From contig NZ_MIJY01000044.1 of the NCBI RefSeq assembly GCF_001730305.1, positions 62,001-126,000 of the forward strand: a stretch of 64,000 bases of DNA. The letters run 5' to 3'. The first letter of the stretch is position 1, and each line of letters starts with the position of its first letter. Position numbers and translations under genes: made by a program. Of the stretch, positions 36,172-44,582 are shown piece by piece. The notes below the pieces were generated by a model, which did no database searches, had not been told where the DNA came from, and saw only the letters and a program-made list of their open reading frames with translations. Origin of the DNA: Enterococcus termitis. Lineage in GTDB: Bacteria > Bacillota > Bacilli > Lactobacillales > Enterococcaceae.

Positions 36172-38583
36172 TTGAAAAAAATTTTCAATATTTTGGCAAT
36201 AGTAGCAATTGGAATGATTGTAGCAAATTCTTTTTATGGGAATGAAGTAAAAGCAGAAACTGCTAACCAAGTTAGTAGTCAAACAATATTAGATGATACA
36301 ATATCTCCATTGCCAAGTAAAAAAAGCAGTGATTTACGTACCTTAGATAAGTATCAGCAAGAGATCATTGAAGAAGCAAAGGAAATTAGTACAAATCAAC
36401 AAATAGAACAAAACTATGATTTACCAGTTTCAAAAATCAACTATAAGATATTATTTATCTCTTTAGAAAATATAACAGCGACTGACCTAGAAACTGGTAA
36501 AACAACATACTATGTTATGACCAGTGAGGAAAAACAAATTGTAAAACAGACCGTAAGAGAGACTGAGAACTATTTGAACAAAAATATTCCTAATGTTAAT
36601 TTTACAATTGATTTAGTTTCAGTAAATCAAAATTTTCATTCAACAACGCCTTACAAAGTTATATCTGGGCATCAATTATGGCATGAAAATGCTCAATTTA
36701 AAGATTATTTAAAACGCAATGTTGCGCATGGAGCATATGATGCTATAGTTACAGGGAATAGTGGAACTAGTTCGGGTGGTGGTTTTACAGTAGGAAGCTA
36801 CGGCTTTTTACAAGGGGCATCATATTTAAATGTAGGAATTACTTTAAGAGTAGATACTACACCGATATACTCGAGTATGATTTTTTTACATGAACTATGT
36901 CATGTTCTGACAGGATTCCCAATTGATACAGATAAAGGCAATGTGCATAAGGCAGTCGATTACGGATATAGATATTCAGAAAAATTAGAATGGTCTCCTT
37001 TCTATAAAGATCTTTTGACTGGAAAGTTGAAAGATACAGCTAAGGTTAATCCAAAAACAACGGGGAAATATATAGGAATATTCCCAAGAACATGGCAACT
37101 AACACCTCGATTTGTAAATGCACCTTCAAAGATTGAGGTAGAATATGTGGATGAAAAAGGAAAAAGAATTGCACCTACAAATAGTTTTTATGGTCCTGGA
37201 GGTGATCGATATGAAATTTCACAAATACTTATTAATGGATATAAGCTCATTGGTATTAGTGGGGATAACGAAAAAGGGATTTTAGAAACGGGCAAAGTAA
37301 AAAAAATAATATATAGATATAAAAAAAATACATTTGGTCAAGTAATGATGGGCTTTTTGCCAAATCAACAGGCAGATCAATTAGTAGATTTAATGAATCA
37401 AATAACCATACCTTTGAACTACAAAAATCGGAATGATTCCCCATGGTTTGATTTATTGGTGAAAGAGAATGTGGAAAATGTTGACTTGACAAAAATTATT
37501 ACAAGTGATTCCAAAATCCTAAAATATGAACAACGAACGGATGGAATATTAAGATTTAGACCATTGAAAGTTGGAACAGTGGAAATAACTATACCAAACA
37601 AAGACGGTACACAAAAATATACCAAACGAGTAGTGATAAAACCAGCAATAAAAGATGCGTTTTTAACTTACACACCAAATAAAAAGGATATAGCGATAGA
37701 TAATATTCCGTTAGAAGTGAGCTCTAATTATAAAAATAGAGGAGGCAACGGCCTAATAAATATCCGTTTTAAAACAGGGAACGATGAAATAGACATAAAC
37801 AAAGTAACGTCTAGCAATAGTAAGGTAGTGCAATATGATGCATCATCAAAAGATGGTCTTCATCGTTTTTGGATTAAAGGAACAGGAACAGCGGAGCTTA
37901 AGTTTCCGAGTAAAACAGGAAACTACACTTACACCAAACAAGTCGTGGTAAAGCCAGCGATAAAAGATGCTTATTTAACATATTCACCAAATAAAAAGGA
38001 TATAGCAATAGACGATATCCCGTTAGAAGTGAGCTCTGATTATAAAAATAGAGGAGGCAATCGCCTAATAAATATCCGTTTTAAAACGGGAAACAATGAA
38101 ATAGATATAAACAAAGTAACGTCTAGCAATAGTAAAGTAGTGCAATATGATGCATCATCAAAAGATGGTCTTCATCGTTTTTGGATCAAAGGAACAGGAA
38201 CAGCGGTGATTAAGTTTCCGAGTAAAACAGGAAACTACACTTACACCAAACAAGTCGTGGTAAAGCCAGCGATAAAAGATGCTTATTTAACATATACACC
38301 AAATAAAAAGGATATAGCAATAGACGATATCCCGTTAGAAGTGAGCTCTGATTATAAAAATAGAGGAGGCAATCGCCTAATAAATATCCGTTTTAAAACG
38401 GGAAACAATGAAATAGATATAAACAAAGTAACGTCTAGTAATAGTAAAGTAGTGCAATATGATGCATCATCAAAAGATGGTCTTCATCGTTTTTGGATCA
38501 AAGGAACAGGAACAGCGGAGCTTAAGTTTCCGAGTAAAACAGGAAATTACACGTATACAAAGCAAGTAGTAATAAAGCCTTGA
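36172..38583 (+). CDS. Secreted metalloprotease-like protein with MucBP-like and four repeat domains
   Basis: TTG start behind TAGGAG. 803 residues. Signal peptide to about 28 (NEVKAE). A catalytic-type region of about 90-270 contains HELCH at 240-244, a HExxH zinc motif (FLHELCHVLTGFP). At about 320-383 a MucBP-like domain (IEVEYVDEKGKRIAPT...GYKLIGISGDNEKG) suggests mucin or glycan binding. Four ~104-residue repeats follow; the last three are nearly identical. They belong to the domain type found in the pilus tip protein. No LPXTG, membrane helix or cell-wall domain is seen; the protein ends directly after the last repeat, so it is secreted or held by its repeats, or has lost its C-terminus. 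A relic of a related domain lies downstream. Confidence 0.75.
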   Translation: MKKIFNILAIVAIGMIVANSFYGNEVKAETANQVSSQTILDDTISPLPSKKSSDLRTLDKYQQEIIEEAKEISTNQQIEQNYDLPVSKINYKILFISLENITATDLETGKTTYYVMTSEEKQIVKQTVRETENYLNKNIPNVNFTIDLVSVNQNFHSTTPYKVISGHQLWHENAQFKDYLKRNVAHGAYDAIVTGNSGTSSGGGFTVGSYGFLQGASYLNVGITLRVDTTPIYSSMIFLHELCHVLTGFPIDTDKGNVHKAVDYGYRYSEKLEWSPFYKDLLTGKLKDTAKVNPKTTGKYIGIFPRTWQLTPRFVNAPSKIEVEYVDEKGKRIAPTNSFYGPGGDRYEISQILINGYKLIGISGDNEKGILETGKVKKIIYRYKKNTFGQVMMGFLPNQQADQLVDLMNQITIPLNYKNRNDSPWFDLLVKENVENVDLTKIITSDSKILKYEQRTDGILRFRPLKVGTVEITIPNKDGTQKYTKRVVIKPAIKDAFLTYTPNKKDIAIDNIPLEVSSNYKNRGGNGLINIRFKTGNDEIDINKVTSSNSKVVQYDASSKDGLHRFWIKGTGTAELKFPSKTGNYTYTKQVVVKPAIKDAYLTYSPNKKDIAIDDIPLEVSSDYKNRGGNRLINIRFKTGNNEIDINKVTSSNSKVVQYDASSKDGLHRFWIKGTGTAVIKFPSKTGNYTYTKQVVVKPAIKDAYLTYTPNKKDIAIDDIPLEVSSDYKNRGGNRLINIRFKTGNNEIDINKVTSSNSKVVQYDASSKDGLHRFWIKGTGTAELKFPSKTGNYTYTKQVVIKP
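37639..38574 (+). repeat. Three near-identical 312-bp tandem repeats
   Basis: Units begin at 37639, 37951 and 38263 with an exact 312-bp (104-codon) period. Each encodes KPAIKDAYLTY-x-PNKKD ... NYTYTKQVV. The second and third differ at only a few bases. The fourth, diverged copy precedes them (about 37330-37638). Recent expansion by slippage or recombination. Confidence 0.95.
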
Positions 38584-38683
38584 TTTTATGAATGTAGTTA
38601 TTTCAATGTGTTATTAATTTGTAAGACTGGTTACTTCTATTGTATGAAAAGAATGTTTTAGAGAAGGTTCTCCATGTTTTGAT

Positions 38684-38724
38684 AGCGACTGTGATGTAAC
38701 TCTACGAATTACATTACAGTCGCT
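38684..38724 (+). terminator. Hairpin downstream of the metalloprotease-like gene
   Basis: AGCGACTGTGATGTAA pairs with TTACATTACAGTCGCT (one G-T pair). No long T run follows, so termination is likely but not certain. Confidence 0.45.
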
Positions 38725-38838
38725 TGGAATTTAGATAAACAGAGGGAGCAGAAGCAAGCACTACGCTACGATCACATCAAGCTCTAAGTGTTAAAGCAAT
38801 AAGAGTTGAAGGCTGAGTTCTCAGGGAGGAACACTTCT

Positions 38839-38996
38839 TGCTCGACCGCTATCAGTATTTCAGAAATAGCACAATTTTTGAATTTTGATGGAGGAATCGC
38901 TTTTTTTGAAATTAAAAGAGTAGGGGAAGCGGAGGTCAGTATTCCAAGTGAAGCAGCTCCTATGTAAACAGAAAAAGAATAGTTATAGCTGAATAG
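38839..38996 (+). pseudogene. Relic of the pilus-tip/protease repeat domain
   Basis: Translation from 38857 gives ISEIAQFLNFDGGIAFFEIK and then RVGEAEVSIPSE, clearly related to NSIVEFLNFDGNIARFKPKK...TTEIVFPSKDG of the tip protein. Near 38955 a one-base shift moves the frame; the next frame continues SSYVNRKRIVIAE before a stop at 38994. No start codon or signal peptide remains. It is a decayed fragment of a former gene, or of the C-terminus of the protein encoded just upstream. About 700 bp separate that gene from the next real one, and the rest of that gap shows nothing recognisable. Confidence 0.75.
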
Positions 38997-39091
38997 AATT
39001 CTTGAAAGAAAAATAGGAAAATATATGTATTCGAAACAATTGCCAAATTAAACATTGAGCGAGGACTAAGGATTGCAGTAAGTAAAATTTC

Positions 39092-39141
39092 AAAAAAAGT
39101 TTGAAATCATTTTTTATCGAGTATTATCTCAAACTTTTTTT
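39092..39141. terminator. Probable terminator for the leftward regulator gene
   Basis: AAAAAAAGTTTGA and TCAAACTTTTTTT form a 13-bp stem with A and T runs on both sides, so it could work on either strand. It is about 140 bp beyond the end of the minus-strand regulator at 39278. Confidence 0.5.
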
Positions 39142-39277
39142 CTAAAATGAAAAGTAGAGCTAAAAGAGAATTTACTAAGGAATGTAATAAGGTCATAATC
39201 AAAGGTTCTGTAGTACTTTGTTATAGACTTTGCTCAAAAATACTAGTAAATAAAAACTCATTCCAGGCTAGACTATT

Positions 39278-39964
39278 CTATAAAATCAACTTATATCCTT
39301 TTCCACGTATAGTCTGTACAAATCTAGGATTTTTAGGATCTATTTCAATTTTTTGTCTTAATTGAAATACTAAAGTGGCCAACTTACAATATGATTTAGA
39401 GTCATTTTTTTTCCAAAGAAGCAAAGAAAGCTCTTCATGAGAAACGATAACACCGCTGTATTTGATTAAGTAACTTATTAATCTATATTCAAGCTTTGTA
39501 AGTGAGATTTTTTTTTTACCATCAATAAGAATTGACAAATCCTCAGAAAATATTTGGATAGCATTTGAAGAAAATTCAATAGACGTCTCAGTGATTTGTT
39601 TGAACCTTCTTTTTAAAATGTGTAATAAAACTAGGGATAATTCTTCAATATTGACAGAAAAGTCAAAAATAGCATCAACACCCAGACGAAGACAAGTAAT
39701 TTGTTGTTTTTTGGTCAAACTCTCCATAAATACGTAAATATCTTTGTTGTTTACTTGACGAATTTTTTTAATCCATTCATAAAGAGAATCAATTTCGGAA
39801 TCCTCTTTCAAACAGAGTATAAAAATATCTGTCAGCAGCATTTTTTCTTCAATATTTTCATCAGTCAATTGATAAATGTAGCATATTTGTTTATATATTT
39901 TTTTTATTGTTATATAGTTGTCGATAAGAAGAGTGTTATTACTAATTAAAGCAACATTAATCAT
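39278..39964 (-). CDS. Atypical response regulator (pseudo-receiver plus winged helix)
   Basis: 228 residues, start ATG 39964 behind GGAGGT. The receiver-like N-terminus has Cys51 where the phosphorylated Asp is expected (DIFILC, 46-51). The C-terminal winged helix (SLTKLEYRLISYLIKYSGVIVSHEELSLLLW...RFVQTIRGKGYKLIL) is of OmpR type. No partner kinase. It lies between the secreted metalloprotease-like gene and a divergent Mga-like regulator gene. Paralog of the proteins at 25725-26420 and 59838-60527; likely regulates the adjacent surface genes. Confidence 0.8.
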   Translation of the reverse strand: MINVALISNNTLLIDNYITIKKIYKQICYIYQLTDENIEEKMLLTDIFILCLKEDSEIDSLYEWIKKIRQVNNKDIYVFMESLTKKQQITCLRLGVDAIFDFSVNIEELSLVLLHILKRRFKQITETSIEFSSNAIQIFSEDLSILIDGKKKISLTKLEYRLISYLIKYSGVIVSHEELSLLLWKKNDSKSYCKLATLVFQLRQKIEIDPKNPRFVQTIRGKGYKLIL

Positions 39965-40190
39965 TTAGATACCTCCAATTTTAAATATAAAAATCAATAA
40001 TTTTAGTATACTTTTTTTCTCATGTTATAATAGTTCATTTTTTAGATAGGTGATTTGGAACAGTTATTCATTATTTCGTTCTTAATTCTATAAAAAAATG
40101 AATTGAAAAAAAAAAGAAGCAAAATTTGATTATGTGCTCTATTTATGATTTCATTTATTCTATTGATAGAGTCTGTAAGGGGAGAGTGTA
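39965..40190. promoter_or_regulatory. Divergent promoter region between two regulators
   Basis: An extended -10 (TGTTATAAT, 40023-40031) points right toward the Mga-like gene. Its -35 is poor, so it may need activation. The region is strongly AT-rich. Confidence 0.45.
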
Positions 40191-41642
40191 ATGAAAAATA
40201 TATTTTTAGAAGATATTTTATTAGACAAAGATGCCATGATAAAATATGAAATTGTTAAGTTAATAGATGACTATCAACTAAAAGAAATCTCAAGTTCAGA
40301 AATTTCTTCTCAATTAAAGATAGCGCTAAATACTACCTATAATCTTATTGACGAAATAAATAAAGATTTTAAAGAATTTTTTGATACAAGCTTTCTGATA
40401 ATTGAAAAGGGAAAGAAGTTACGGTTGGTTTCAGAATCGACTGCTCCTATTACTTATAGGGCGCATTTGTTTAAAAAATCTATTTTATTTGATTTTTTTC
40501 TGAAGGCTTTTTTTTCAAAAAAGATGTCATTTGAAGATTTTTGTGAAGAACATTATATTAGTAATTCTACAATGATACGTAGAATTAACAGCTGTAGAAT
40601 TGTATTTCAACGTTTTAATATTCGTTTTTCTTTTTCGAAGTTTCAATTTATAGGGCGAGAAGATAATATTAGAAATTTTATCTACAATACCTTATGGATG
40701 GGTACACAAGGAATATTTTGGCCTTTTGATAAAGTGGATGAGCTTAAAATAAAACGATTTATAGAAAGCAAACCCACAGGAGATCATTTTCTATTAAATG
40801 AGATCGTTTTGAAACAAATGTGCTTTATAACTGCTATCACTATCTTAAGATCATCAAATGGAGATTTAATTAAACCGAATACAAAGTATAATCTTGTTGT
40901 TAATAACAATAAGTATTTCAATTCGTTATACTATGAATTTAAAAATGATGATTTATTTGTTTTAAGTAAAACAGATCTTGAATTTATGTTTATACTAACA
41001 ACATCTAAGCCGATTTTTTCAAGAGTGACTCCCTATTGTAAATATCAGATGCGTCTCTTTGAGCAAAATATTTCTGAAATTTACGAGTTCTGCACACATT
41101 TGAAAAACTATATCATCTCTGAATCTAATTTAAAACAAGAAGATTTTTCACCTCATATGCTTTGTAATTTGGAAAACATAACACTTTCAACTTATATTCA
41201 AGAAATTCCTTGTGTTAAGTTAAAGTACGAAAAAAATAAAACGTATAAGAAACTTTTTAAGATTCTTGAATATTTTTTTGAAACAATTGATTTTTCCCAC
41301 TACACATTCAATTTAATGAAATACAAAGACTTATTAATTGAACAGTACGCGATTTTACTACTGCAGCAATTTGGTAAGGCATTGATTGAACCTACTGTAT
41401 CCGTTGGGATTCTTTGGGATTTAGAAAGGTTATCATTAGACTATTTAACTCGGTCTGTGAGCTTATTGGAAGGAGTTAAAGTATTTGAATTAGACTCATT
41501 TAGTAATAAAGCGGAATATCAGCTGATCATCTCTACAGAGCCTATTCCAGTTCCTGAATCAACAGTTATATATGTTTGGAAATCTAAAAGTTTAACAGAG
41601 AATCTCATTCGTATTATTAGAATTATTGAAAGGATTCGTTAA
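40191..41642 (+). CDS. Mga-like / helix-turn-helix transcriptional regulator
   Basis: 483 residues behind AAGGGGAG. Same architecture and length as the regulator at 6566-8014. An N-terminal helix-turn-helix (SSSEISSQLKIALNTTYNLIDEIN) is followed by an HTH_Mga-like segment (FEDFCEEHYISNSTMIRRINS) near 120-140, then a helical body. In E. faecalis the Mga-type regulator EbpR activates the pilus operon; this gene, 5 kb from a pilus operon and beside a surface-protein gene, is a reasonable counterpart. That is inference from neighbourhood and family, not proven orthology. Confidence 0.75.
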   Translation: MKNIFLEDILLDKDAMIKYEIVKLIDDYQLKEISSSEISSQLKIALNTTYNLIDEINKDFKEFFDTSFLIIEKGKKLRLVSESTAPITYRAHLFKKSILFDFFLKAFFSKKMSFEDFCEEHYISNSTMIRRINSCRIVFQRFNIRFSFSKFQFIGREDNIRNFIYNTLWMGTQGIFWPFDKVDELKIKRFIESKPTGDHFLLNEIVLKQMCFITAITILRSSNGDLIKPNTKYNLVVNNNKYFNSLYYEFKNDDLFVLSKTDLEFMFILTTSKPIFSRVTPYCKYQMRLFEQNISEIYEFCTHLKNYIISESNLKQEDFSPHMLCNLENITLSTYIQEIPCVKLKYEKNKTYKKLFKILEYFFETIDFSHYTFNLMKYKDLLIEQYAILLLQQFGKALIEPTVSVGILWDLERLSLDYLTRSVSLLEGVKVFELDSFSNKAEYQLIISTEPIPVPESTVIYVWKSKSLTENLIRIIRIIERIR

Positions 41643-42020
41643 GTGTTTATTCGATTTTTCAAAATCGAGTCTAAAGTACAATGAAGGAGAAATGTTTGGA
41701 AGTATATAGAATGTTTAACGGGTAAGCATAAGCAAGGTAAGTTGTTATGAGAAAGCGAATGTCTACTTGAGTATAGATGAATTTTTTTGTGGAAAGGTAT
41801 CATCAATAGACTAAGAAAATAGAAACAATCACTAAGAGGTCAACTTGAAAGTTCTCGTGGGGGAACTACAGAATTAGAGCTAGAGAAAAAGTCATGTTAG
41901 AGTCTCCGTTTGCTTATGGCTATGTTCTTAAAATAGAGAGGGTACATTCATCCATAAAGGAATGTACCCTACATTAATAAAATATTGTAATTATTAATGT
42001 CTGCGTGCTAATAGAAAACA
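41643..42020. other. Intergenic region between convergent regulators
   Basis: 378 bp. Apart from the hairpin at 41940-41969 I see no promoter, RNA or ORF of interest. Confidence 0.4.
41940..41969 (-). terminator. Terminator of the RpiR regulator gene
   Basis: GGGTACATTC / GAATGTACCC, a perfect 10-bp stem with a 10-base loop; on the minus strand it is followed by a T-rich stretch. It lies about 50 bp past the minus-strand stop codon. Confidence 0.6.
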
Positions 42021-42911
42021 TCACGGTGTGAAATTATAAGGATTTGTTTTCGTCGTACTAATATTATCCCTAATTTTTTTGATCGACTCAATATTCTGAT
42101 CATAATTATGATGCATCACGTTCGTATATAAAATATCCATCACCGTTAAGTAACTGATTCTAGAAGCAAGCGACTCCGTTCTAAATAGGGTTTCTTCTGT
42201 CAGCACAATAATTGCCTGATTCGCCAATGTAACTAATTCTGAACCGCTGTTTCCGGTCAATACAATGATCTTGGCAGAGGTCTTTTTGATTTGGCGTGCT
42301 AGATTGACCGATTCTTTGGTTTGCCCGGAATGAGAGAAGATAAAGACACAGTCTTCACTAGTCAGCTTGGTAACAAAGCTAAGCTGCATATGATAATCAA
42401 AGATATAATTGCACCGGTATTTAGTCCGAATGAATTTATGGAAGCTATCAAATGCTACGATCGAAGAGCCGCCTAATCCAAAAAAATGCAAGGTTTTAGC
42501 AGAATAAATAATGGTCAGAACACGATCTAAAAGCTCTTCTGTTAAAAAGTGAGTAGCATTGCTTAGCGAGTATATATTGGACTGAACGACTTTTTTAGCA
42601 ATGTCGATACTGGTGTCTTCAGGTGTAATATCGTCTGCGCCAGTATTGATATTCAAATTTTGAAAAGCAGGCTGATAATTGGAATTACGAGCAATATCGA
42701 TTTTAAAATCTTGAAAGCCATTGTAGCCGATTTTTTTTACGAATTGATAAATAGAAGATTGTGACACTTCAATTTCATTTGCAAGCTCTTCTAAGGTTTT
42801 CCGAGAGATCATTTCATCAGAATGGACAAAATAGTGAGCGATTTTTTGTTCAGTTTCACTCAGGTTTCCTTTTTTTAGTCGAATTCTTTGGTCTAAATAG
42901 TGATTTTTCAT
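42021..42911 (-). CDS. RpiR/MurR-family transcriptional regulator with SIS domain
   Basis: 296 residues. The ATG at 42911 lies five bases after GGAGG; an in-frame ATG at 42923 would contain that site. The N-terminal HTH_6 domain (LSETEQKIAHYFVHSDEMISRKTLEELA...SQSSIYQFVKKIGYNGFQDFK) is followed by a C-terminal sugar-isomerase (SIS) phosphosugar-binding domain (TLHFFGLGGSSIVAFDSFHKF, FIFSHSGQTKESVNLARQ). Such proteins sense a phosphosugar and control the neighbouring catabolic operon. It is divergent from the PTS operon with a 654-bp control region between them. Confidence 0.9.
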   Translation of the reverse strand: MKNHYLDQRIRLKKGNLSETEQKIAHYFVHSDEMISRKTLEELANEIEVSQSSIYQFVKKIGYNGFQDFKIDIARNSNYQPAFQNLNINTGADDITPEDTSIDIAKKVVQSNIYSLSNATHFLTEELLDRVLTIIYSAKTLHFFGLGGSSIVAFDSFHKFIRTKYRCNYIFDYHMQLSFVTKLTSEDCVFIFSHSGQTKESVNLARQIKKTSAKIIVLTGNSGSELVTLANQAIIVLTEETLFRTESLASRISYLTVMDILYTNVMHHNYDQNIESIKKIRDNISTTKTNPYNFTP

Positions 42912-43293
42912 AGTCTCCTCCATTCGTCGTACAGTACTAATTAAGTTGTATTAAAGTAATTTAATCCTTTTTAGATAAAAAAATAACTCCGTTTTAAGCG
43001 CTTTCTAAATATGTTGTGAAAGAAATTTTGTCGTTAGTAAATGATGCTTAGACATAATTATAGAGAATAAAAATGTAAAAAACAATTTTTATTTTTTTAG
43101 AAAATTATTATAAGAAAGAGGCGCAATTTATTTAAACAAATCCTTCCTTCTTTCAGTGAAGGCTCGCAATCAGAGGGCCTTATTTTATTTCTCTATTAGA
43201 ACCTAAAAATTATTCGTAAGGTACTTTCTATAGTAGGAAAATGGAATCGTGTAAGTGATGATAACTTATTTTCATAAGTTTTGCAACATGTTT

Positions 43294-43307
43294 TGAATGC
43301 GTTTTCA
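43294..43307 (+). promoter_or_regulatory. Catabolite-responsive element (cre) upstream of the PTS operon
   Basis: TGAATGCGTTTTCA matches the CcpA consensus TGWAARCGNWWNCA at 13 of 14 positions. A weaker resemblance, TTTAAGCGCTTTCT, is near 42994. Indicates glucose repression of the sugar-acid operon. Confidence 0.65.
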
Positions 43308-43337
43308 ATCTGTGTTTTATGAAAGGATTTATCATTA

Positions 43338-43359
43338 AAATAAAAAATATTTTTTATTT
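43338..43359. promoter_or_regulatory. Perfect 22-bp AT palindrome, candidate RpiR operator
   Basis: The 11-bp half AAATAAAAAAT is followed directly by its exact complement. It lies 206 bp before the first operon gene in the regulator's divergent control region. Confidence 0.4.
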
Positions 43360-43565
43360 GTTGGAAACCTTTACATAATTTTTTTTAAGAAGTACTATTT
43401 AGGTATTCAGTAGGAATGAAAGAATTAAACGTTTGCTGAATAGGCTATAGCATAAACTATCGATAGTAAGTCGTGTAATGAGTTGAAAAGGAGGCAATTA
43501 AAATAAAAAGAAGTATTGTTGGCGCTCATTTTTAATACTGTATAAGCAGTGGAGGGAGTTAAAGC

Positions 43566-44567
43566 ATGTCAAAATATACTATTGCAATTGTGAATTCCAG
43601 CAGTTTTGGAAAGGTTTTTCCCAATCATATCAAGCGCTTAGAGGCAATCGGTGAGATTGAATATGTAAATGTAGAGTCTGAAATTTCTGGTCGAGAGTTA
43701 GCTGAAGTTCTTCATGGATTTAATGTTATTATTGCGAGTGTTACACCATTTTTTACAGAGGAATTTTTTGAGCATAAAGATGAACTATTGCTAATTTCAA
43801 GACATGGGATCGGCTATAACAATATTGATATCGAGGCTGCTGAAAAGCATGGAACGATCGTTTCCATCATTCCAGCATTGGTAGAGCGAGACGCAGTTGC
43901 TGAAAATAATGTAACCAATTTGATGACGATTTTACGTCGAACCGTAGAGGCTGACCAAAGCGTTAGAGAAGACCTGTGGGAAAATCGTGCTCAGTTTGTT
44001 GGCAGAACCTTGTTCAATAAAACGGTGGGTGTAATCGGTGTAGGAAATACCGGCAGCGCTGTAGTTGAAATCGTCAGAAACGGCTTTCGTTGCGAAGTTT
44101 TAGCGTATGATCCTTATAAATCAGAACGCCATATCCAAAGTTACGGGGCCAAGAAAGTCGAGTTGGATGAATTACTTAAATCAGCAGATATCATCTGTCT
44201 GTGTGCGAATCTGACCGAAGAAAATTACCATATGATTTCTTATGACGAAATCGAGAAAATGAAAGATCATGTCTATATCTCCAACAGTGCTAGAGGAGCC
44301 TTAGTTGATGAAGAAGCGATTGTAAGCGGTTTAAAAAATGGTAAGATTGCCGGCTTTGCCACTGATGTGTTAGAGGAAGAACCAGGGCGTAGGGATCATC
44401 CGTATTTAATGCTGGATAATGTTGTCATGACTCCTCATACATCAGCGTATACGATGGAATGTCTGGAAGCGATGGGCGAGAAATGTGTTCGAGATGTAGA
44501 GGATATTGTAGCGAATAAACTACCAGAAAGAACGGTACAAGCACGCAGTCATGCTGTTTTTCAATAG
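43566..44567 (+). CDS. D-isomer-specific 2-hydroxyacid dehydrogenase
   Basis: 333 residues. Rossmann motif GVGNTG at 158-163; catalytic Arg243 (SARGALVDE), Glu272 (EEEPG) and His291 (TPHTSAYT) are all present, so it should be an active NAD(P)-dependent dehydrogenase of the phosphoglycerate/formate-dehydrogenase family. First gene of the PTS sugar-acid operon. Probably oxidises or reduces the alpha-hydroxy/keto group of a phosphorylated sugar acid; the specific substrate cannot be read from sequence. Confidence 0.85.
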   Translation: MSKYTIAIVNSSSFGKVFPNHIKRLEAIGEIEYVNVESEISGRELAEVLHGFNVIIASVTPFFTEEFFEHKDELLLISRHGIGYNNIDIEAAEKHGTIVSIIPALVERDAVAENNVTNLMTILRRTVEADQSVREDLWENRAQFVGRTLFNKTVGVIGVGNTGSAVVEIVRNGFRCEVLAYDPYKSERHIQSYGAKKVELDELLKSADIICLCANLTEENYHMISYDEIEKMKDHVYISNSARGALVDEEAIVSGLKNGKIAGFATDVLEEEPGRRDHPYLMLDNVVMTPHTSAYTMECLEAMGEKCVRDVEDIVANKLPERTVQARSHAVFQ

Positions 44568-44582
44568 ACAGGAGTGTAAAAG

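Noticed and set aside
37639-38574. Regular repeats that could suggest a CRISPR-like array
   Set aside because: 312-bp period, in frame and coding, no spacers and no cas genes.
39147-39365. 72-codon plus-strand frame
   Set aside because: Overlaps the 3' end of the minus-strand regulator, no start signal, low-complexity composition.
43141-43185. Imperfect AAGGCTC...GAGGGCCTT hairpin with a T-rich tail
   Set aside because: Bulged stem and no upstream transcript that it would end; too weak to list.
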